This document shows, piece by piece, positions 58,302 to 64,000 of a stretch of 64,000 nt of DNA. Source of the stretch: Bacteroidales bacterium (GTDB lineage Bacteria > Bacteroidota > Bacteroidia > Bacteroidales > F082); NCBI GenBank assembly GCA_016936355.1, contig JAFGYB010000001.1:124001-188000 (forward strand). Reading direction: 5' to 3'. Under the pieces are notes generated by a model. The model saw only the letters and a list, made by a program, of their open reading frames with translations. It was not told where the DNA came from and searched no databases. Every line of letters starts with the position of its first letter. The first letter of the stretch is position 1. The position numbers and the translations under genes were made by a program.

Positions 58302-59795
58302 TTAACTGACAGCTACTTTTTCCGTCATGTATTTATGAATACCGGCAGCAGCTTGTCTTCCGTCACCCATCGCCAGGATCACAGTAGCTCCACCCCTTAC
58401 GATATCACCACCGGCAAAGACATCTTCGATGGAACTCTGCATGGTTTCTTTGTTCACCACAATGGTTCCCCAGTCAGTCATCTTCAAATCCTTCAGGCTC
58501 GAAGGAACAATCGGGTTGGGAGAAACACCAACGGCAACGATTACCAGATCCACATCAATGTCAAACTGTGATCCTTCTCCTTCCATGGGTACCGGTCTGC
58601 GACGGCCCGAGGCATCGGGTTCACCGAGTTCCATCTTCTGTACTCTCATTCTGTTTACCCGGCCTTTTTCATCGGCAAAATATTCTACAGGATTGTGGAG
58701 ATTCATAAATTCAATTCCTTCATCCTGAGCATGATGTACTTCTTCCACACGGGCAGGCATTTCTTCCATGGAACGACGGTAAATGATCATGGCCCGATCG
58801 GCACCCAGACGTTTGGCTGTACGAACCGAGTCCATAGCAGTATTACCCCCGCCAATCACAGCCACGTTTTTACCCATCAGTACCGGCGTATCGTAATCGT
58901 CATGAGCCGCCTTCATCAGGTTGACCCGGGTCAGGTATTCGTTGGAGGAGAAAATACCGTTGTAGTTTTCACCAGGGATATTCATAAACCGTGGCAAACC
59001 GGCTCCGCTTCCTACAAAGAAAGCTTCATACCCATCGGCACGCAGGTCTTCAAAAGAAGCGGTTTTACCCACGATGAAGTCGGTTCTGAACTTCACGCCC
59101 ATTTTGCGCATGTTTTCAATCTCCACGTCTACAATTTCGTTGGGAAGACGGAATTCAGGAATACCGTATTTCAACACTCCTCCGATTTCATGAAGAGCTT
59201 CAAATACGGAGACATCGTACCCAAATTTGGCCAAATCACCGGCAGCAGCCAGTCCGGCAGGTCCAGAACCTACTACAGCCACTTTGCGTTTGTTAGGCTC
59301 TGCTGTTTTCGGAATCGACATTTTACCACTGTTGCGTTCGTAATCAGCGGTAAATCGTTCCAGGTGACCAATGGCAATGGCCGGTTTATTTAGTTTCTGA
59401 GTATAGAAACAATTCAGCTCGCACTGTTTTTCCTGAGGACACACGCGACCACAAACAGCAGGCAAAGCATTGGTTTGTTTGATGACGGAAGCGGCACCCA
59501 GAAAATCTCCGGTTTCGATCTTCTTAATGAAGGCAGGGATATTAATCCCCACGGGACATCCGGTGGTACAGGTCGGTTGGGCACAGTCCAGGCAGCGATG
59601 CGCTTCGGCTACAGCCATTTCTTCGGTAATCCCCAGGTTTACTTCGATGGAGTTTTTGTTCCGTACATCGGGTTCCTGTTCAGGCATCATTACGCGTTCC
59701 AGGCTGGTGCGTTCTTTGGCTTTCATGGACTTTCGCAAGTCAGCGCGCCATTCCTCTTTTCTTCCTTCTAAGATATATTCAGCAATATTTTCCAT
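58302..59795 (-). CDS. nfnB: NfnB/GltD-like large subunit of NADH-dependent ferredoxin:NADP oxidoreductase
   Basis: The 497-residue protein has two [4Fe-4S] Cys sets in the N-terminal domain (RCLDCAQPTCTTGCPVGI and VCGRVCPQEKQCELNC), an FAD Rossmann site AVVGSGPAGLAAAGDLAKFGY and an NADPH site VAVIGGGNTAMDSVRTAKRLG. This is the GltD/NfnB fold. Alone it could be a glutamate synthase small subunit, but the NfnA-like partner directly upstream (one-base overlap TAATG) points to NfnAB or sulfide-dehydrogenase type enzymes. No GltB large subunit is present. Confidence 0.92.
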   Translation of the reverse strand: MENIAEYILEGRKEEWRADLRKSMKAKERTSLERVMMPEQEPDVRNKNSIEVNLGITEEMAVAEAHRCLDCAQPTCTTGCPVGINIPAFIKKIETGDFLGAASVIKQTNALPAVCGRVCPQEKQCELNCFYTQKLNKPAIAIGHLERFTADYERNSGKMSIPKTAEPNKRKVAVVGSGPAGLAAAGDLAKFGYDVSVFEALHEIGGVLKYGIPEFRLPNEIVDVEIENMRKMGVKFRTDFIVGKTASFEDLRADGYEAFFVGSGAGLPRFMNIPGENYNGIFSSNEYLTRVNLMKAAHDDYDTPVLMGKNVAVIGGGNTAMDSVRTAKRLGADRAMIIYRRSMEEMPARVEEVHHAQDEGIEFMNLHNPVEYFADEKGRVNRMRVQKMELGEPDASGRRRPVPMEGEGSQFDIDVDLVIVAVGVSPNPIVPSSLKDLKMTDWGTIVVNKETMQSSIEDVFAGGDIVRGGATVILAMGDGRQAAAGIHKYMTEKVAVS

Positions 59796-60631
59796 TACTT
59801 TGCAATTTCTACAGTTTGTAAATAATTTTCAAAAGCCTGGTGTTCTTCGGTGCGGTAAGCGCCCATACGCATCATCATTTCATCCCAGTCGACCAGGAAA
59901 GCGTCAAATTCAGGACCATCAACACACACAAACTTGGTTTTACCTCCAATGGATACCCGACATGCACCACACATTCCGGTTCCGTCCACCATAATAGTGT
60001 TCAAACTGACCTCGGTGGGAATGTTGTATTTTTTGGTGGTCAGGCTGCCAAACTTCATCATAATGGCGGGACCAATCACGACCGCTTTATCTACTTTTTC
60101 CCGTTGAATCACTTCTTCCATTCCGGCAGTAACCAAGCCTTTCTTCCCATACGAACCGTCATCGGTCATGATGATCACTTCATCGGAATGAGCAGCTACC
60201 TCGTCCTCCAGAATAATCAGTTCGCGGGTACGACCGGCGAGTACTGAAATTACTTTGTTTCCGGCAGCTTTCAGGGCTTTGATAATGGGCAACATCGGAG
60301 CTACTCCCACTCCACCTCCGGCACACAAGACCGTACCGTAGTTTTCAATGTGCGTAGCATGTCCCAAAGGTCCTACCACATCCAGTATTTCATCACCGGC
60401 ATTCATATCCAGCAAACGGGCCGAAGTAACTCCTACTCGTTGTACCACCAGGGTTATGGTTCCTTTTTCAGAATCACCATCGGATATGGTCAGAGGAATA
60501 CGTTCCCCTTTTTCGTCCAGACGAACAATCACAAAATGCCCGGCTTTCCTGGATTTGGCAATTTCGGGTGCTTCCAGAACGAATTTGGCCACATTTTCTG
60601 AAAAGAACTCCTTTTCAATTATTTTATTCAT
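59795..60631 (-). CDS. nfnA: NfnA-like small subunit (ferredoxin-NADP reductase family)
   Basis: The 278-residue protein is an FNR/PyrK-type flavoprotein: FVIVRLDEKGERIPLTISD (FAD), VVQRVGVTSARLL, VLCAGGGVGVAPMLPI (NAD loop), EVIIMTDDGSYGKKGLV and a [2Fe-2S] site with Cys in MCGACRVSIGGKTKFVCVDGPEF. NfnAB couples NADH and reduced ferredoxin oxidation to NADPH formation by electron bifurcation, a trait of anaerobes. It leads nfnA-nfnB-DHOD-like. Confidence 0.92.
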   Translation of the reverse strand: MNKIIEKEFFSENVAKFVLEAPEIAKSRKAGHFVIVRLDEKGERIPLTISDGDSEKGTITLVVQRVGVTSARLLDMNAGDEILDVVGPLGHATHIENYGTVLCAGGGVGVAPMLPIIKALKAAGNKVISVLAGRTRELIILEDEVAAHSDEVIIMTDDGSYGKKGLVTAGMEEVIQREKVDKAVVIGPAIMMKFGSLTTKKYNIPTEVSLNTIMVDGTGMCGACRVSIGGKTKFVCVDGPEFDAFLVDWDEMMMRMGAYRTEEHQAFENYLQTVEIAK

Positions 60632-60999
60632 ATGCTCTATTTTTTTACTTGCCCGAATTACTCAAAGCAAAAAATTCATGATATTTTATAAAAAAACAAA
60701 ATCCCTTTGAAGCATCATTTTAACTTCATCAAAAGCAGGATTTTGCTCTGATTTACACCGATTGGTTCCTCCTTTTCGGAATCACCGATGCAAAATTAAA
60801 AAACTAAATACCGCACTCGGACAGTCCCCCGGACAGCCAAATCTTAAACGGTTGTAATTCAACCTTATAAACTACAAATTTATATTGAATCTAATTCAAT
60901 ATGAGTAAATTAGAGTAGGATTTGTGAAAAATAAAAGAATCTTTTAATAGAAAATTACTGTGCTTAAAACAGTAAGCTGTTTAATGAGAAACAGTAAAA
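60632..60999. promoter_or_regulatory. 368-base regulatory region upstream of nfnA with palindromes
   Basis: The region holds no ORF of note. It has a TAATTTTG box on minus at 60798-60791. A perfect palindrome, ATATTGAAT-CTA-ATTCAATAT, lies at 60882-60902. GGTTG-TAATT-CAACC is at 60850-60864. A long imperfect hairpin, CAAAATCC (60697-60704) with GGATTTTG (60738-60745), lies between the box and the start. TTGA and TCAA halves resemble CRP/FNR sites, but with a 7-base rather than 6-base spacer. Confidence 0.5.
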
Positions 61000-63900
61000 T
61001 CAGCCCACCTGGATGAGATAATGGCCTTTTTTGCCATCCATCATCACTTTGAGAGGAGATTTGAAACGAACGTGTTTGAAATATTCACCTTCAAACATCA
61101 CTTTCTGACCTTTGAATTTATCAAACTGGATGAATGAATCACCATTTTTTGACTGCACGGTGAAGTAGCCCACATTCATACTTACGACATTGTGGAAAAA
61201 GTGGGATCCTGAAGATGCATCCAGCGGAAAGTTGTTCAAGTCGGTTTCCACAATGATTCTGGCTTTGGAAATCTGCGGCCAGCGAACGGGTATCCCGATC
61301 CATTTGTCGCGGGTTCCCCATCGGCCGGGACCAATCAAAATATAGTTTTTTTTGTGTTCAATAAACCAATTGTTGATCTGTTCAATTTCCCTGGCAATTT
61401 CTTCCGTTTGGCTTTTGTTGAATTTCTTAGGATCCACATAAACCACATCGGTTATCCTGCTTTCCAGACCATTTCCCATTCCTTTGGAAGTGTACAACAA
61501 CAACGAGTCCTTGTCGATTTTATTCATGTCCACGTTAGCTTCGTTGTCTTTGGAAATAAGCGGTTTAATCTGCAGGATATACAACGTAGCTCTTCCATCC
61601 TCATCCCGATTGAGATCCACGGCATATTCCAGCTCCACAGCCGTTCCCATGGCTTCCTTACCCAGTTCCAGCATCAAACGCAGCGACTGGGCCAGCGGGA
61701 CGTAGTTATACTTCAGAATATTGGCAAAATTCACAATGCGGGGGCCTTGTTTGCTCAACCCGGGATAAATAATGTCCGCATCGGGGTTATACACGGAAGC
61801 ACAATGTTTCAAGGTACCCATGCGTTCTGCTTCGTCAATATCTTTAACGATCAAACCGGCATCTTCCCCTTCCATCAAATCCAGGTCTTTCTTTTTCAGG
61901 TCCACGGCATGGAACCGAACCTGCGAATTTTTAAACTGATCCTTTGGGGCATTGATTTCTACCCCGGGATACTTGGGCGAAAACCGATAGGCCATGTTGC
62001 CTTCCACCACATAGGTTCCCAAACCAACAGCCGCCAGGGCATACCCTTCATGGGCTTTCATATAGGCAAAAGGATAATAATTATACGACTGGGCCACACC
62101 ACTCAGATGCGGGTAAAACAGATTTCCATAGCGATTACCCACTACTTCTTCAATAATGACGGCCATCCGTTCATCTTCGAGTTTGTAATCAATCGCCTTA
62201 ACATAACTTTTGGATATATCCGAATACAGAGATGCAAAGACCAGTTTGATGGCTGAACACAATTGCTTAAAACGCACCTCATCATCCTCATGATTGTTGG
62301 GAAGAATGTAGGTTTCAAAAATCCCGGCAAATGGACGCGTAAGTGAGTCCTCAAACAAACCGGATGACCGAACAGCCAGAGGTTTCTTTAATACTTTCAA
62401 CAGGGCTCTTAGCTTGCTGCGCAGCCCCGCCGAAAGGGTAGTTTCGAGAAAAGCCTTTTTGACCTTTTCATAATTTTCTTCAAACAATGCCAGTTGATAG
62501 AGCTGATTTTTGGCAACCAGTTCTTCAAACTCCATGCTTCCGATGATGAACGTCACAGGAGTTTTGATGCGAATATCAGGAAGGTCGCGACTGAAATCAT
62601 ACCCGTTGATCAGGGCATTCATGAAAGCCAGGCCTCTTCCCTTCCCTCCCAGTGAACCGTCGCTGAGGGTATAAAAGTTATCCTCGGTAATCTCCATCCC
62701 TTCTTCGTAAGGGATGATGTTACCCGAAACTTTTTCATCGCGGTGTTCCCTGATCATGGTAATCAGCGAAGTACGAAGTTCGGTCAAATCGGAAAAATCG
62801 GTAACCTTTTTCGGATTGATAAAATTCGCTGCTTTAATTTCCTGCCGGGCCATAAGCCACATGGAAAAATGATTGTGACTGGCATGGAACAGCAACGATT
62901 CATCGGGGATAATTTCCAGTGTTGTTTCGAATTCTCTTAAATTGGTAGCGCGGGCAATTTCATCACCGTCTTTATTCTTAAAAATAAAATCTCCAAAACC
63001 CAGGTAGTAACTGATAAACTTCTGGAGTTCCTCATACAATGTTTCCGAGTTTTTATCGATAAACAACGAATTGTATTGAGCAGCAGTTTGGGCATAAGTG
63101 GGATCCGATGACTGCATAATAACCGGAAGTTCTTTCAGCTCCATCCGCGCGTAATCCAGCAGTTCTACACCGGCATTATCGTCCACCATACCGTGTCGTC
63201 TGTATTTTACGTCGGTAATCAGACACAGCAAGTTGTCCTTGTATTTGTCAATTACCTCAATGGCCTGTTCAAAAGTAGAAGCAAACAGGATTTTAGGCCG
63301 GGCGCGCATCCTGAGCACTTTGTATAATTCATCGGTACTTACATCATCAATGATGCGTTTGGTTTGTTCCATCAATACCCGGTACAGAAACGACAGATAA
63401 CGTGAGGCATAAATGGGAGAATCTTCTGCCAGTAAAATGACGCGTACCTGTCCCACCCGGGTATCATTTTCCACATTCACCTGGTCCTCCAGCAGCTTGA
63501 TCATGGAAAAGAAGATATTGGCATCTCCGTTCCAGGCAAAAACCCGGTCAATGTAAGGTAAGTTTGTTTGTTCAATTTTAAAATAGGATACATCACTGTT
63601 GTTGTTCAGCAGGAGAAAAATGGGAATGTGCGGAAAAGTTTCCTTAATCTGCCTGCTGGCCAACAGCGGGGTTTCCTTATCCACCCCCACCATGTAAATA
63701 ATCAGATCGAAATTCTTTTTCGACAACAGGTTGAGAGCCTGCTGTACCGATGCTACCCCCGTAATTCTGGGGATGGATGTCAGGTTCAACTGTCCATACT
63801 GACCCAGCATATGTTCTGCAAAACGTCCTTCACGCTCGATGGAATAGGCATCGTATAAGCTGGAAATCAACAAAATCTCCGTAGCTTTAAAGGGCATCAA

Positions 63901-64000
63901 ATCGTGGTATATATCACGCGAATAGGTGTTCTTATTCAGAAACCAATGCAAAAATTTTCCACTGATAAACTCCCGTTCCTGTGGATCCTGAGCCTTACCG
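61000..64000 (-). CDS. Receiver plus PPDK/PEP-synthase-type ATP-grasp protein, 5' end beyond window
   Basis: At least 1000 residues; the frame stays open through the right edge (codons for DPQEREFISGKF precede the TTG at 63951), so the gene is cut. An N-terminal alpha/beta domain (ILLISSLYDAYSIEREGRF) is followed by a CheY-like receiver (VRVILLAEDSP, Asp in CLITDVKYRR, Lys in SLFIDKNSE). A PPDK_N ATP-grasp domain comes next (SLGGKGRGLAFMNAL, LAVRSSGLFEDSLTRPFAGIFE, ILIGPGRWG). I find no TSHAAI swivel His motif and no PEP-binding barrel. Such receiver fusions occur in Bacteroidota; the reaction is unknown. Confidence 0.88.
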   Translation of the reverse strand, partial: GKAQDPQEREFISGKFLHWFLNKNTYSRDIYHDLMPFKATEILLISSLYDAYSIEREGRFAEHMLGQYGQLNLTSIPRITGVASVQQALNLLSKKNFDLIIYMVGVDKETPLLASRQIKETFPHIPIFLLLNNNSDVSYFKIEQTNLPYIDRVFAWNGDANIFFSMIKLLEDQVNVENDTRVGQVRVILLAEDSPIYASRYLSFLYRVLMEQTKRIIDDVSTDELYKVLRMRARPKILFASTFEQAIEVIDKYKDNLLCLITDVKYRRHGMVDDNAGVELLDYARMELKELPVIMQSSDPTYAQTAAQYNSLFIDKNSETLYEELQKFISYYLGFGDFIFKNKDGDEIARATNLREFETTLEIIPDESLLFHASHNHFSMWLMARQEIKAANFINPKKVTDFSDLTELRTSLITMIREHRDEKVSGNIIPYEEGMEITEDNFYTLSDGSLGGKGRGLAFMNALINGYDFSRDLPDIRIKTPVTFIIGSMEFEELVAKNQLYQLALFEENYEKVKKAFLETTLSAGLRSKLRALLKVLKKPLAVRSSGLFEDSLTRPFAGIFETYILPNNHEDDEVRFKQLCSAIKLVFASLYSDISKSYVKAIDYKLEDERMAVIIEEVVGNRYGNLFYPHLSGVAQSYNYYPFAYMKAHEGYALAAVGLGTYVVEGNMAYRFSPKYPGVEINAPKDQFKNSQVRFHAVDLKKKDLDLMEGEDAGLIVKDIDEAERMGTLKHCASVYNPDADIIYPGLSKQGPRIVNFANILKYNYVPLAQSLRLMLELGKEAMGTAVELEYAVDLNRDEDGRATLYILQIKPLISKDNEANVDMNKIDKDSLLLYTSKGMGNGLESRITDVVYVDPKKFNKSQTEEIAREIEQINNWFIEHKKNYILIGPGRWGTRDKWIGIPVRWPQISKARIIVETDLNNFPLDASSGSHFFHNVVSMNVGYFTVQSKNGDSFIQFDKFKGQKVMFEGEYFKHVRFKSPLKVMMDGKKGHYLIQVG

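Noticed and set aside
58695-59393. 232-residue plus ORF opposite nfnB
   Set aside because: Antisense to the FAD/NADPH motifs of NfnB; His/Phe-rich shadow.
58302-59795. Glutamate synthase small subunit as the main call for the GltD-like gene
   Set aside because: No large subunit is nearby, while an NfnA-type partner overlaps it directly, so NfnB is the better reading.
61354-62256. 300-residue plus ORF opposite the receiver/ATP-grasp gene
   Set aside because: Long but antisense to conserved ATP-grasp motifs; composition is that of a shadow frame.

Overview
The window is a stretch of chromosome from a member of the Bacteroidota, probably an anaerobic or facultative member of the Bacteroidales/Marinilabiliales side. 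The evidence is a set of genes typical of that phylum: PorX with its PglZ domain, the Soj/ParB/DUF5683 run, a DUF3276 PUR-domain protein, a bTHX-type small ribosomal protein, fused alpha/beta E1 dehydrogenases, and PorT-like beta-barrels. Promoters of the TTG/TTTG-N17..22-TAnnTTTG type also recur, while Shine-Dalgarno sequences are almost absent. Nearly all of the DNA is ordinary housekeeping coding sequence. I see no prophage, IS element or CRISPR array.

Layout. 1-6.2 kb: the 3' end of a fused E1 dehydrogenase, then DUF493, CrcB, an unknown 188-aa protein, acylphosphatase, MnmD, a PolB-type exonuclease, DnaB and an exported protein. 6.3-9.5 kb (minus): operon porX-tsaE-ald. 9.6-16.4 kb (plus): HD hydrolase, GAF-PAS hybrid kinase, RecQ, an outer-membrane barrel and an alkyladenine glycosylase. 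16.5-25 kb: HU, Fmt, a TPR membrane protein, TrmH, bTHX, the murL-murD pair, YqgE, Def and RuvX. 25-31 kb: a GT2 fusion, a flippase, a second fused E1 and an OB-fold lipoprotein. 31.5-41.5 kb: tRNA-Ser(CGA), two paralogous membrane hybrid kinases around an SDR gene, several small enzymes and envelope proteins, and a hemerythrin/PAS DUF438 protein. 41.5-41.7 kb: a degenerate 21-bp tandem array. 41.9-48 kb (minus): parA-parB-DUF5683-S9 peptidase-141aa and the DUF3276 gene. 48-55.7 kb: E2 acyltransferase, LolD-like ATPase, a giant repeat protein, DUF554, YggS, a nucleotidyltransferase and a lipoprotein. 55.7-64 kb (minus): a carboxypeptidase-regulatory-domain protein, nfnA-nfnB-DHOD-like, and a receiver/ATP-grasp PEP-synthase-like gene that runs off the right edge.

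How the genes fit together. Central carbon and redox: two E1s, one E2, alanine dehydrogenase and electron-bifurcating NfnAB with a DHOD-like partner. Envelope: MurD/MurL, GT2 and flippase, LolD, PorX and beta-barrels. Replication and segregation: DnaB, ParAB, RecQ, HU. Translation: Fmt, Def, TsaE, MnmD, TrmH, bTHX, tRNA-Ser.

The observations most worth following up are these. (1) A MurD with non-canonical motifs overlaps a MurL-like gene, which suggests the L-Glu ligation plus epimerisation route to D-Glu in peptidoglycan. (2) A 21-bp-period degenerate array follows the DUF438 gene. (3) Three genes have exactly TACTTTTG-N4-ATG, implying leaderless transcripts. (4) A receiver domain is fused to a PPDK-type ATP-grasp domain with no swivel or PEP domain. 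(5) bTHX carries a histone-H1-like tail. All functional calls come from reading motifs by eye; no database search was run.
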